Assembly: GCA_028456385.1 (NCBI GenBank)
Contig: JALNQF010000053.1
Span: 124,001 to 188,000 of the forward strand
Length of the DNA: 64,000 nucleotides
Source: Ophiosphaerella korrae
Taxonomy: Eukaryota; Ascomycota; Dothideomycetes; Pleosporales; Phaeosphaeriaceae
Direction of reading: 5' to 3'
Both the position numbers and the translations under genes were made by a program. This document shows, piece by piece, positions 30,633 through 42,292 of the stretch. The notes under the pieces are model-generated. The model saw only the letters and a list, made by a program, of their open reading frames with translations, was not told the DNA's origin and did not search any database. Positions within the stretch are counted from its first letter, which is position 1, and the number at the start of each line of letters is the position of its first letter.

Positions 30633-33276
30633 GATTTTTTATAATTATTGAGAAGTGAGTCTGCTCGTGGTGAGCCAGAGCAAATGTGGATAACTAGGGT
30701 ACCCCAGCTTAGTAAGAAGTGAATGTGAAACACTGTCTAGCGTGGCTTGGCGCGTCTATTGGTCGCGTATCTGTCTAACGCGTCAGGGTACCTCTCCTCA
30801 ACAACCACTCAACGCACCATCACAAAGTTTACTTTCTAAAACGTCCTCGCTTGCTGGCCACTGTACATCGATTGGACCTGGATCTATCGTTCTCCACCAA
30901 CAAGTTTCTGACCATGTCGAAAACGGTGGGACGCACGCGCAGCGCTCTCCATCACCATTGGTTCTTTTCTCACTTGTTTACAAGTACTACCGCATGCCAC
31001 TTTCCCCATAGCTGCCGTTGTCTGTCTTCCATTTGGTATGCGGATTTATCCGCGCCTCATGTATGGCATGACCGACACACACCCGAGCCTCTTAGCATGG
31101 TCTCAATGGGTTGTTTGTATGTCGACTCATGCGCCCTGATGGAGACATTGGGTTGTACATGAGGAAGGCAGACTCGGATCTTAACCCTAATCATCTTTTG
31201 GTATTCATCGTGCCATGTGCACGGTGTAGAGTTCGCGGTCATGTCGCCGACCTATCGATTAGCCCTGGAAGGCAGTCTATTAGCCTTGGTGAACGGCTGC
31301 ACGGAAGGTGTGCAAAAGATAGACTCGAGGTACGGGAGCGAGAGCTCAAATTGACTGTGGCATGTGCCTGTTGGGGCGTTAAAGTTCTCATGCGAGGACC
31401 ACGTCGACACTTTCATCCGTACAACAGACTCTGGTCATAATGGATAACTTCATAGTGGATACGCTGTTGCTGCTAAGGAGAGATCTTGAATGAATTGCCG
31501 GGCGCCTTATTCGAGGATCGTCTTATGGGCTTTGGTTCCCGCCAACACAGGAAGCTATCGTTATCAAGTCACCGCATGGGAGCTGCAATACCGGACGCCA
31601 GAATTCATCGCGTCCCATTTTGTGTCCAGGAGGATTCCAAAAAGGCAAAAGAAGAGCACTGTCTAGATCTCTGATTGAGCCAAACCACAGACACACTCCC
31701 TGTGATAGGAGATCCACTCGTCGGAACGGCGCAAGCCCAGCGAGGTCTCTGTGTCTCAGGATAGTGTTGTCATACAAGGCGGACTTTCACGCTCCGGATC
31801 CGCTGCCTTGAGGTTGCCCTGGGCACGAGGTGGATCAACGTGTACTGGGCCTGGGATAAGGCGTTTGCACTGTGCGGTATCTAATATGATCCAATTTTTA
31901 TGTGTTGGCGATGGAGGCCCAGTGCATTTCATCACATGGACGAAAAGTTCTAACGAGATCTCCAACCTCACACAATACGCGTGTCATTATTGAGCCAATG
32001 TATAGTGTGAATCACACATACTCGTCACTTGATGTGATATCCGACTAGTCGCGTCAATCGTCAACATGTACGTTTAGCGTGCATTTGAATTGATGAACGT
32101 TTACTCTTCCGATCGAGCAAATTTTTTACTGTTACGATCGATACTGCGGCTTTTGAGGATGTTTTTTGTCCGCATCGAAAAGCCCTCTAGTACCACGATG
32201 GAACTAGGGAGGAAACAAAGACAAGTCTCTGAGAGTCATACCATCACATACAGAGATAAGCGCCTTAGCTTAGCAAGCAAGGTAGCAGTGTTGCCTGGAG
32301 ATTACTGCGCATGCGTTCCACTGTAACGACTAGGATTCCGAAGGTGGATGGACTCGAACCAGTGAAAACGATTATCTGGCAGTGGAAAGCACACGAGCGT
32401 GGAAATGCAACGAGGGGCTTGTACTTGAGCATGGCTACCTTGACAACCTCAGCTCAGGTTGTATCCGCCAGCCTTCTACGAACCGGTAGTAATTGGGAAT
32501 ACGGAGCAAGAGCATGCAGTGATTGGGCACAGCACTCTCGAATTTTACTGCGAAACATTGAACGCTTCTAGCTTTGGAGACGGGACTTCTCAAGAGTGAA
32601 GCTCAAGGTCTAGGCCTGTCCGTCAATATTACTGGTAGCACTCTGATCGTATAGTTCTTCGAGACTGCCGCTTGATCGTTATACTGCTGTTCTGTGTGAA
32701 GGCTCTCTACCGGCGAATAGGAGCTGGAACTGGCGCAGTTTTGGGTTGGGCGTTGATCTAGGTATGCGGTGTGAAGGTGGGGGCCTGTGTTAATGGTGAC
32801 CACAGTGGTTCGTCCTGCCATCCTACGGGATGGCTACAGTTCTTTTTTATAAGTATACGCATTCTTTGAACGTTTTCTACGCTAATAAAAACAGGTGCAA
32901 CCCTCAATATATAAGTCTCGGGGCGTTTGGTGTGGGTAAGGTGTGGGAGTCAATACAAATCATTTGCGGCCGGTCTGGTCCTGCACGCTCTGCGTCTTTC
33001 CCAATTGCTGAGGCTGTTCTGGTACTTCTAGTAACGTTCCCTAATTCTGTAAACATCTGCGATATTATAAATGGGCACTCCAGCAAGGACTTTAACACAC
33101 AAACTCATGGGCTGGAATTTAGATTTTCAGTTCCCGTGAAAATTCGTGTGCAAAATTTGTCAAGCGGTGTCAATTCATCGTGTATCTCACAAGGTGTACG
33201 GCAGACATCACCCATGTCCAAACTGAAACGACTTATAACGCCGTTAGTACGTATGATACGTGATAGAGCAAAGTCC
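30633..33276. other. Gene-poor interval (2.6 kb)
   Basis: I see no frame with a domain, signal peptide or exon chain; all open frames are under about 150 codons and mutually overlapping. The left end holds the Rtp1-like promoter and the right end the 3' UTR of the CFEM-like gene. Confidence 0.5.
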
Positions 33277-34149
33277 TCATAGTCTCATTAATAATAAAGC
33301 AACTGCTCCTAGGCCAATAAGTGGTCCAATGATGGCTACCTTGGTTGTACCTGCTTGCATATTCACGAAAGGACTACCGTTGCCGTTGTCCGGATTCTGT
33401 GTTCGCCGTGACGCTGTAGATGTAGTTGAAGACGAGGTTCGCGTTGGCGAAGAGAGAGAAGCCACGGCAGATATGTTGGGCGTCAAAGAGGCGGACGATG
33501 GTGTCCGTGTTGGTGTTACCCTTCCACTCAAGGTGAAAGTCGATGGAGTGCCTGTAATGACGCCTGATGGTCCAACTACAATTGGAACAACAACCTGCAG
33601 AGTATTACCGCTGCTATCTGTCGTCGTCTTCGTAAATGTCGAACGAAGAGTTTCGGTCAACTGGTGAGCACCATCACTCCCCTTTGACGTATTCTGTTCA
33701 CCACGCCCGCTACTTGTGGGAGGGGAGGTGGGTCGGCGAGTTGATTGTGGGGCGCCGTCGTCACCTGAAGCGGCTGCGTAGGCGTCATCCATGACATTCT
33801 GTGGTATAGGGCATTTGTAGCCGTAGCACAAGAGTTGGAGCTGCCCGAGGGCCAGGTCGAGCGTCCATTCGCCAGCATCACAACTGGATACTGCGCAAGC
33901 TACGGCGTTGGGCAGGTACGATGCGCTATCCTGTGAAGTCTTGCAAATGCCTGGCCGTGATCAGTCGGCGTAACACGAGAGAATGGCAGAGGAGAACAAT
34001 ATACATGAACTTGACGAGCAACCTTCCTCAATACTGCTGAAACAATTTTGCCAGCATTTTGGCAAGCCAAGCAGCCACCATTCACGATGCGCTACGGCAC
34101 CCAACGCGAAGTGGGCGAGCAGAACGAACAGGTTGGCGAAGGACGGCAT
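33277..34149 (-). CDS. Secreted Cys-rich CFEM-like protein with Ser/Thr stalk and C-terminal hydrophobic tail
   Basis: Exon 34005-34149, a 54-nt intron (33951-34004, GTATAT..CCAG) and exon 33277-33950 give 272 residues from ATG 34149. Residues 1-20 (MPSFANLFVLLAHFALGAVA) form a signal peptide. The next about 80 residues hold eight or more Cys in CFEM-like order: LPKCWQNCFSS, EEGCSSSSCICK, VACAVSSCDAGEW and LLCYGYKCP. A Ser/Thr/Pro-rich stalk of about 150 residues follows, likely O-glycosylated. The end, KVAIIGPLIGLGAVALLLMRL, is a hydrophobic tail usable for GPI addition or as a membrane helix. CFEM proteins act at the fungal surface in haem/iron capture, adhesion or host interaction. The Cys spacing is not perfectly canonical, so CFEM-like is the safe call. 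Confidence 0.72.
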
Positions 34150-34992
34150 GGTCAGGTTTGACCAGAGTCGCGACACAGGTGGAGACAAAGAGTGCAATGC
34201 ATTGCAGCCTGCGGAGGACCTAATGTTGTGCTGAACTCGGCCACACGCAGTAGGCTGATCGACGTGCGTTGTGAGCCAACCACTGACCGAAAGCGCACTT
34301 TCGCCCGCTTGTGTCCTTGGTCATGCTATTTCGTCTGCGTTTCAAGATTTGCGGACGTCCATGCAGAATACTATATATTACGACTCAGTATGGCGAGCCA
34401 TGTCCGTCCAGCTCAGTCCAGTCCGAAAGGTGAGATGGTCGGAGGTTGGAGAGTTGTGTTGATTGCATCACGTGCATTCGTGTCTCTGTAATAATCGCGC
34501 TAGCACGAGCCCTTCTGGCCAATCATAGCACGGCTAATACCAAGCACTTGGCCGAGTCCCATGGTGGTCCCGCATGTCAAATTCTCTCTTGATCGCAGTC
34601 TCGCAAGCTGCCCCAATTTGGAAACCGAGGCTGCTGTAACGTTATCGGACATATATTCCAATATCCTTCTACTGTCGCCCCGTCAGTGCGTGTTCCATCA
34701 TCCTCCTCGGCCGAAGTGAATCCACGGCCTGACTGCGGCACCTCCGACAGTCACCAGTCCTAAACTAGCCCTAGCAAATCATCGTGCCCAGAGGACTCCA
34801 CAACGACCGAGGCATCTTCTCAACAAGCATCATCCGCTCAGCACGTCTCAGCACATTCTTTTCGGAGTGCGCGAAGGGGCCTGTGAAAGGAATTTCTTCG
34901 AGGTGATATAAGTTGTATATCTGTCTGCGCATTGTGACAAACCACTTGCTTGCTTGATTTCTACTCATCCCTTTGCCATCTTGCACATCACC
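34150..34992. promoter_or_regulatory. Divergent interval, CFEM-like gene / CYP505 gene
   Basis: 843 bp between head-to-head starts with no supportable gene. It includes a TATA-like stretch at 34904-34920 (GATATAAGTTGTATATC), about 75-90 nt upstream of the P450 ATG. Confidence 0.45.
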
Positions 34993-37900
34993 ATGGAATA
35001 TACATCGATACCCGGCCCTCCTGGCCTACCCATTCTTGGTAATCTTTCAGACATCGATGCACAGAATCCGATAGAGAGCCTCTGCAATTTGACAACAAAG
35101 TATGGTGAGTAAATCTCAAAAGAATGATGTTCGGTTCAAATGTTTGAACATTACACACCCAAATGAGCGTGCTGATCGGGTTAGGACCTATTTGGCGTTT
35201 TAATCTTCCGGGGGGTGAGCGTATTGTTATAGCCTCTCAAGCACTCATGGATGAAGTTTGCGACGAAGAGAGGTTCTCGAAAATGGTCGCGGCTGCACTC
35301 GAGCAGGTTCGCAATGGAGTTCATGATGGTTTATTCACATCCTATGGACCACAAGAGAAGAATTGGGGTATTGCACATAGAGTCCTACTTCCACAGCTTG
35401 GGCCGTTGTCGATTCGTAATATGTTTGGTGAGATGCATGACATTGCTTCACAGTTGGTAATGAAGTGGGCACGCCACGGACCTGAACACTCGATCAACGT
35501 AGTTGATGACTTCACACGGCTCACTCTCGATACCATTGCGTTGTGTGCAATGAATTATCGTTTCAACTCATATTATTCTCAGAATATGCATCCGTTCGTA
35601 GATGCTATGGCCGACTTCTTGAAGGTCAGTGGCGACCGGACCAGGCGAGACGCTATCACACAGATGTTCTATCGTGCGGAGACTCAGAAATATTGGGAGG
35701 ATGTCGAACTACTCCGGAAGACAAGCCTAGAAGTAATCCAGACGAGGCGAGACAACCCTACTGAAAAGAAGGATTTGTTGAACGGTATGCTTTTTGGAGT
35801 CGATCCAAAGACTGGGGAAAAAATGAGTGTGAGTCAGATAACCTTGCGCCGTGCTATTCTTATTGACGCAATCAGGATGACAGTATCATCAATAACATGA
35901 TAACTTTCCTGATTGCAGGACACGAAACGGTACGTAACCCCATGTCGAACAGAATACCGTGTTCCGGATCCTCCAGCGCTATTGTACCTATTTCTACGGG
36001 TATGAAATGATTTCGTGTGCCTCCTAGGCACTCTAGGGGTAGCTGCACAATCAAAATTCTCTTCCCACATGCCTATTTCCCCTAGCTGACTTCATGTATA
36101 GACATCGGGCCTTCTTTCTTTCACATTCTATTATCTTCTCAAAACCCCGGCTGCATATGAAAGGGCGCAGCAGGAAGTGGATGATCTGATTGGCACAGGG
36201 CCAATCACGCTCGACCACTTGACGAAGCTTCCCTACTTGAATGCTGTGCTCCGCGAGAGCCTCCGGCTTTCACCAACCGCCCCATTAATAACTCTGAAAG
36301 CAAAAGAAGATACTGTACTGGATGGGAAATATCCAGTTAAGGCAGGCATGCCAATTATGGCGCTGTTCGCTATGGTCCACCGTGATCCTGCCGCGTATGG
36401 AGAAGATGCAGAGGAGTTCCGACCCGAGCGCATGCTTGATGAGGAATTCGAGCGTCGCAACAAAGAATTCCCTAATTGTTGGAAACCTTTTGGAAATGGT
36501 ATGCGGGCATGTATCGGACGTCCTTTTGCATGGCAAGAAGCTCTGCTCGTACTTGCCATGCTCCTACAGAAATTCAACTTCACTATGGAAGATTCCTCGT
36601 ACCAACTACAGATAAAGCAGACGCTCACCATCAAGCCTAAAGACTTCCAGATGCGCGCTCATCTGCGCAATGGTGTGTCAGCCACAAGCCTTGAACATTC
36701 CCTCTCGTCCACCACGCTTGACGACCCGCGATCCGTGAAAGGAGGCCAGGAGATCAGAAAAGGGAAAACCGCAAAGGGAAAGCCGATGGCAATTTTCTAT
36801 GGTTCGAATACTGGCACATGCGAAGCTCTTGCAAATCGATTAGCTAGCGACGCTGCCAACCATGGATTCAGAGCTGATGTAGTTGATACATTGGATTCAG
36901 CACGCGAGAACTTGCCCACTGACAAGCCAGTGGTGATAATCACCGCATCTTACGAGGGACAACCTGCAGATAATGCTGCGCATTTCGTCAATTGGGTCGG
37001 CACACTTAAAGAAGGAAGTCTTGGAGATGTATCATACGCCATGTTTGGTTGTGGTCATCGCGACTGGGCGAAGACTTACCTTCGCATTCCAAAATATCTC
37101 GATACTACGCTTGCGGGGCTAGGCGCTACGGAGCTTGTGAAGATGGGTACCACTGACGCTGCACAAGGCGACATTTTCACTGACTTCGAAACCTGGGAAG
37201 ATCAAGTTCTGTGGCCTTCTTTGCGTGAAAAGTATGGTTCAACTGAAGTGGAAGGCGAGGGATCACTGGAGACTACGCTGGATGTCGATATATCTACCCC
37301 GCGATCTTCGATCTTGCGTCAGGACGTCCGAGAGGCGCGCGTTGAGGAAGTTGAAATACTTTCAGGGACAGGAGTCACCGAGAAGAGGCACGTTGAGATC
37401 AGCCTGCCATCTGACATGTCATACTCAGTTGGCGATTATCTCGCAATCCTTCCTCTGAACCCCCAAGAAAACATTCGCCGAGCGATGAAGTATTTCGGTT
37501 TGTCGTGGGATAGTATGCTAACTATCACGTCTGCTGGCCCGACTACGCTACCCACAGACACACCCATCAGCGCAACTGATGTCCTTGGTGCTTACGTAGA
37601 GCTTGCCCAGCCAACTAGCAAACGCAACATCCTTGCCTTAGCGGATGCGACACGGGATGAAGAGACAAAGACAGAGCTTGTGCGACTTGCAGACGCTGCA
37701 TTTACAAATGAGATCACGGCGAAGCGCGTATCAGTCCTCGATCTCCTCGAACGCTTCCCTTCTGTTCAACTCCCGCTTGGCGTCTTTCTCAAGATGCAGC
37801 CACCAATGCGGGTACGCCAATATAGTATCTCATCCTCACCTCTATGGAACCCCAAGAGTGTAACTCTCACATATGCCGTTGTAGACCAGCCAGCATTGAG

Positions 37901-38546
37901 TGGGCAGGGCCGTTATGTGGGTGTTGCTTCAAACTATCTCCGCAGCCTTGCTCCTGGGGATAAGTTGCATGTTAATGTGCGCTCATCACACCAAGCTTTC
38001 CATCTACCAAAGGACCCAAAGAATGTGCCGGTTATCATGATAGCCGCAGGGACAGGTACGTAAACCTCACGATGACACTCGATAAACACTAACAGAGTAG
38101 GGCTTGCGCCATTCCGCGGCTTCATCCAAGAGCGTGCCGCCCAAATCGCAGCTGGCCGCTCGCTCGCACCCGCACTTCTATTCTTCGGCTGTCATACACC
38201 CGACAGCGACCTATTGTACTCTGACCTGCTCAAGCGATGGGAACAGCTAGGTGCAGTGTCGCTTCGCTTCGCCTTCTCCCAGAAACCAGATGCCTCAGAA
38301 GGATGCAAATATGTCCAACACCGTCTTTACCACAATCGTTCTGAAATAGTAGAGCTATTTAATGCAGGTGCGAAGTTGTTCGTTTGCGGTAGTAGGGAAG
38401 TGGGTGAGGGCGTCCAGGAGACTTTGATCAAGATTGCGAAAGAGAGTATAAAGGAGGCAGAGGGTAGGGATGTGGATGATGCAAAGGCGAGGGAGTGGTT
38501 TGAGGGACTGAGAAATGAGAGGTTTGCGACGGATGTGTTTGCTTAG
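34993..38546 (+). CDS. Self-sufficient cytochrome P450-reductase fusion, CYP505 (P450foxy type)
   Basis: Five exons (34993-35104, 35185-35828, 35876-35929, 36102-38055, 38101-38546) with GT..AG introns give 1069 residues, the normal length of fungal P450foxy. P450 half: IPGPPGLPILGN start, I-helix AGHET at 266-270, ESLRLSPTAP (ExxR), and haem loop FGNGMRACIGRPFAWQEA with Cys407 as iron ligand. Reductase half: FMN flavodoxin domain from about 500 (IFYGSNTGTCEALANRLA), FAD/ferredoxin-NADP reductase domain with RQYSISSSP, and NADPH-binding parts AAGTGLAPFRGF and LFVCGSREVGEGV near the end. Relatives hydroxylate fatty acids or alcohols at sub-terminal carbons with NADPH. No transmembrane anchor is seen. 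The third intron (35930-36101, 172 nt) is the longest in this gene and its acceptor is the least certain. Confidence 0.92.
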
Positions 38547-38961
38547 GTTTGACAGGTATTTGCATATGCGGGTGTTGAACAAATTGAGTAAAATGGACTA
38601 TATGAATACATTGCGTTAGTGCTGTATGTGCGAGCCTAACTAGTTCTGGACTCTCTAGCACGAGGTATGTGAAGAACAACGTATTTGAGATTACAATGCG
38701 GGATCGGTCAACTGGCCTGGAAAAAGAAATAATTTCCCGCGAGTGGCAGTCCGTTTGGATAAACTCAGAAAAATATTGCTCTCAAAAGTACGATTACGGA
38801 ACTTAATCTCATTCACGAAGGTACCTAAGTAGGACTAAAACTCAGGTGTGCATTGTTCTCAATAATGACCAGTACGCCTACGCTATTTACTTCAATCAAT
38901 GTTGTGTATAAAAAGGCGCTAGTACATTCCAGTCATTTACTCATACTTACTACCATTATAA
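38547..38961. other. Convergent 3' interval, CYP505 / FAD oxidoreductase
   Basis: 415 bp between convergent stop codons; presumably both 3' UTRs. No additional feature seen. Confidence 0.6.
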
Positions 38962-40443
38962 TCAGGGCTTCCAGCCACCCGTACGATCTCTGAAGAATCC
39001 TTGCGGGTCTACTTGCTCAGATACCCTCTTCGCAAGTGCACGATTTTCGGGCTTCAGCCGCCCAAAGTAGTCCTGACGGAAGAAGCCGTAGTTCATAAAC
39101 AACGGTAGATATGCTTGGGGTAGCTTCCCATTTGCCTGCCAGTCCAATACGCGATTTCTGACACCCGTATAGGTTGCTTCCATCGTATCAGCCATCTGGC
39201 TATACAAAGTTTGTGGAGTAAATGCATAGTTCATTTCGATGATGATACGGTCCACGCTATCGTCCGCATCGATTAAATCGGGGCTCAAAAGTCGTGCTTT
39301 CTGTGCGATTTTCTTGGGAAACGGCTGCCACGCAATGGAGGCCACAATTCCGGGTACCAATAAAGTAGTAGCAGTGACATTGCGCCAGTGATTATGGAGC
39401 GTCTCCATGACCTCTACGGCATTTGCGGCAGAGGGAATTGGAATGGTCTCGGTTGCAATATCAACCACCGAGCCTTTCAAGACTACCCAATTACTCAACG
39501 CCATGAGCTCGGCATATGTTTGTGTCTTTGTAGTATCTAGTAGCGGATTGACATCGGTAAAGTTGTTGAACATCCCTGCTGGAGGTGTGGGAGAATCGTA
39601 AAACAAGAATATGATCCAGGAATCTACAACATTGATGTTGGTACGCTCAGCAGTGACAATAACAGAAGCCCTTTCATCTTCGTTGTACTCGGTGAAATCT
39701 CGTACTGCTTGAAGCAATTTCTTGTCTTTCTCCGGTGTGCGTAGGAAAATCAGATTGCCACCCCAGATCAGATCCTGGCGATGTGCCTGTAGTCGATAAT
39801 TTGTAATGATACCGAGATTGTTGCCTGCGCCTTTGAGTGTCTTGAAGATGTTGGGATAGTTCTGACCATTGACATAGCCAATTGTCCCGTTCGCATAAAC
39901 AATTTCATACTCAAGAACAGAGGACGCTGCCCACCCGTACTGAGTGCTCATATAGGAGAGTCCGCCGCCGAGCACTAGACCGCCAACTCCGGTGTTACCG
40001 ATACGTCCCCCCACAAAGGTCCATCCACTGCCCTGCAGCTTCGCTGCGATACCATCGAGCCGATTGCCTGGACCAACATCGACGATTCCGGTAGCGGGAT
40101 TGAGATTAGCCTGATCAAGGTGCTCCATGGCAAGAAGTGGTCCTCCCGCGACGCTGCTCCATCCATTGTTCGGGTTATGCCCACCGGACTTGATAGCGAA
40201 CTGCTCAGTGGTGTTCGAAATGATCTTGATCACTGTGGACACCTCCTGGACAGTTTTTGGAAAGACAATACAAGACGGTAAAAGGGCTGAGCACGATGTA
40301 GACCAGTACTGGGTTTGTTCTTCGATGTACGCCAGGTTCAACGGGCGTGTCACGTTGATGTAGCCTAGGGCTTCGATGGAGGAACAAGAATCAGCGAAAG
40401 CTGACTGAACCAGTAAAAGTGCAGATATAATAGAGTAGAGCAT
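38962..40443 (-). CDS. Secreted FAD-linked oxidoreductase (FAD_binding_4 / berberine-bridge-like)
   Basis: Single exon, 493 residues from ATG 40443. Residues 1-17 (MLYSIISALLLVQSAFA) are a signal peptide. The FAD domain is recognisable: CIVFPKTVQEVSTVIKII, then AIKSGGHNPNNGWSSVAGG (the His-bearing SGGH loop that is often covalently attached to FAD), VDVGPGNRLDGI, GGLVLGGGLSYMSTQYGWA and LKGAGNNLGIITNY. The usual GxC segment that gives the second, cysteinyl FAD bond reads GRIGNTGVGG here and has no Cys, so attachment is probably by His only or absent. The C-terminus (MFMNYGFFRQDYFGRLKPENRALAKRV split by family turns, ending DPQGFFRDRTGGWKP) fits fungal secreted members. Substrate unknown; family members oxidise sugars, alcohols or secondary metabolites. 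Confidence 0.88.
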   Translation of the reverse strand: MLYSIISALLLVQSAFADSCSSIEALGYINVTRPLNLAYIEEQTQYWSTSCSALLPSCIVFPKTVQEVSTVIKIISNTTEQFAIKSGGHNPNNGWSSVAGGPLLAMEHLDQANLNPATGIVDVGPGNRLDGIAAKLQGSGWTFVGGRIGNTGVGGLVLGGGLSYMSTQYGWAASSVLEYEIVYANGTIGYVNGQNYPNIFKTLKGAGNNLGIITNYRLQAHRQDLIWGGNLIFLRTPEKDKKLLQAVRDFTEYNEDERASVIVTAERTNINVVDSWIIFLFYDSPTPPAGMFNNFTDVNPLLDTTKTQTYAELMALSNWVVLKGSVVDIATETIPIPSAANAVEVMETLHNHWRNVTATTLLVPGIVASIAWQPFPKKIAQKARLLSPDLIDADDSVDRIIIEMNYAFTPQTLYSQMADTMEATYTGVRNRVLDWQANGKLPQAYLPLFMNYGFFRQDYFGRLKPENRALAKRVSEQVDPQGFFRDRTGGWKP

Positions 40444-42292
40444 GGCTGCAACCTCTTTGAGAACTACCTCAGAGCATGCTACGCAGACATGAGTGACTCC
40501 AAACGTGCTTTATACATGGCTTCAGAATTTCTTGAGCCCCACGTGTGACGTCGATGTGCGCTTGCCAAGCATCTTCAAGTTCTCCACAAAGTTTAACACG
40601 GATAGGTAGGTATATGGTGACCAGGTACTTGTCCACAGGAGGTGGATGTTCATCAAATGATCGGACGTAAACGACTTAGTATGATACCACAGACGTCATA
40701 CCTCTTCCCCATTGAGAGGGCACACGTTAGCATGGCATCAGCGATCCTCGTATCTGCACGTATGTATCTCTAAATAGGCCTTACTTGTTCTCTACTCATG
40801 GCATTCTCTAAGCGAGAGAGAAACACATCTGCTGCAGTTCATCGTTTACCCGATGTCGAATGGTTGTGTTCAAGAGAAGTGTATCTTGATAATATATGAC
40901 ATTCAATAACACAGGGCTCCAGTATCTACAGTTTAGTGGGGAAGAAAGAATGATGTGCATCGACTTGTCTATTACCGTGACGTTATCTTGTGGTGGGACT
41001 ATTGGCTTCTAGGGCAGCTTGTAGATGCCAATAACATGGCGAAATCAAAACTAGAAAAACCTCCTAAAGACCGTGAATTCTTTCATGTTGCGAACCGGAT
41101 TTTGAATCGATCCCCGGAATATGCATGTTGGAATCGCGGTCGGCATTCGTGCGAGGTCTCGCTTATTATCCGTACGACACGATATGCATCGAAAGTGTAT
41201 AGGCTGAATGCACGATATCTCGCTTCGCTGTATGCTGACATGTAAAATGAGTAATAAGCTGGAACACGAGAACACCTATGTTGGGGCGATTATCGTGTGG
41301 GTTCAGAAGGCTGGGGCATATACCTGGATCTCGGGATTTTATCGTCCAGTTACATGCTTGAATGCGAAATCTCCAAGATGTGGCGTGACGCATTTTGTCA
41401 TCCTTGCATGTGGTTTAACTAAACTCCGTATTCGATAGGGTTAGTAGGTTGTACATCACGGTACACTGGCATTTGCAGTTCCCCATACGGCGCGAGATGA
41501 GCTTTAGGCGAGCCGGTATCGAGGCTCAGACTGCTTGGACCCATGATTATAATCGTTCAATAATGTTTGTTTGAATACATGCAAGTGCTGGTACCCTTGT
41601 AGATACCTTGTAGCCGCTAGCCGTTTTGTCTGAATCGTTTGCACGGTACTGAAGCTGCACGTTTAAAGGGGGTTGACTGTAGTACAGCCAGTAAGTCGTA
41701 ATGCGCAAGGTCCCATAACCTGACGTATGGCTAGTGAGTAGAATGAATTAGAATAAGAGTTTTTTATTGTGTCTACCGGATGCAACTGCACCAGAAATCG
41801 GACCTTCTTTATATTGGCCACCACCTTGTGTGGAGACCTCGTGTAATATCCCAGCATTTATGCAGGACTACGTCGCGACTGGTTACAAACGATACCACCT
41901 AAGCTTGATTCTCTGTCGAAATTGTTGGATTAACATTCACTAGCACATGCGAAGTTACTCTAAATTATGGCCATCGGAGAGTTCAAAAGACATGCCTGTC
42001 AGGTCAAACGAGCAGTTGGGACCTATGAAGATCTTTATCTTAAAATAATCTGAGCGGTAGTTTGCAATTAGTCCACGAGTGGCATTGCCTGGATTGACAA
42101 TAGCACATCAAGGCAAACAGCCCAGCCACAGGTCCTCTGATGTACTAACTGATAGACGTAGAGGACTTGAAATTTTTCAATGTTTTATTGTTGAGATTGG
42201 CTTGTATAAATGTGATTGGAAGTTAACGCTATAACTATAAATGCGGTTTATGGTCCTCTGAGCGTACTTTTCGCCTACTATTTTTCTCAAAT
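40444..42292. other. Interval between FAD oxidoreductase and MFS genes
   Basis: About 1.85 kb without a supportable gene. Open frames are under 100 codons. Composition becomes AT-richer towards 42 kb. The left end contains the promoter of the oxidoreductase. Confidence 0.5.
40508..40514 (-). promoter_or_regulatory. Possible TATA box of the FAD oxidoreductase gene
   Basis: On the minus strand this reads TATAAAG, about 65-70 nt upstream of ATG 40443, a plausible core-promoter distance. Confidence 0.4.

Noticed and set aside
32344..32362. GACTCGAACC, resembling the reverse complement of a tRNA T-loop
   Set aside because: The flanking bases do not form a five-pair T-stem and no acceptor or anticodon arm could be folded.
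40955..41245. Plus-strand frame of 96 codons between the oxidoreductase and MFS genes
   Set aside because: Begins at GTG, has no signal peptide or domain, and overlaps open frames on the other strand.
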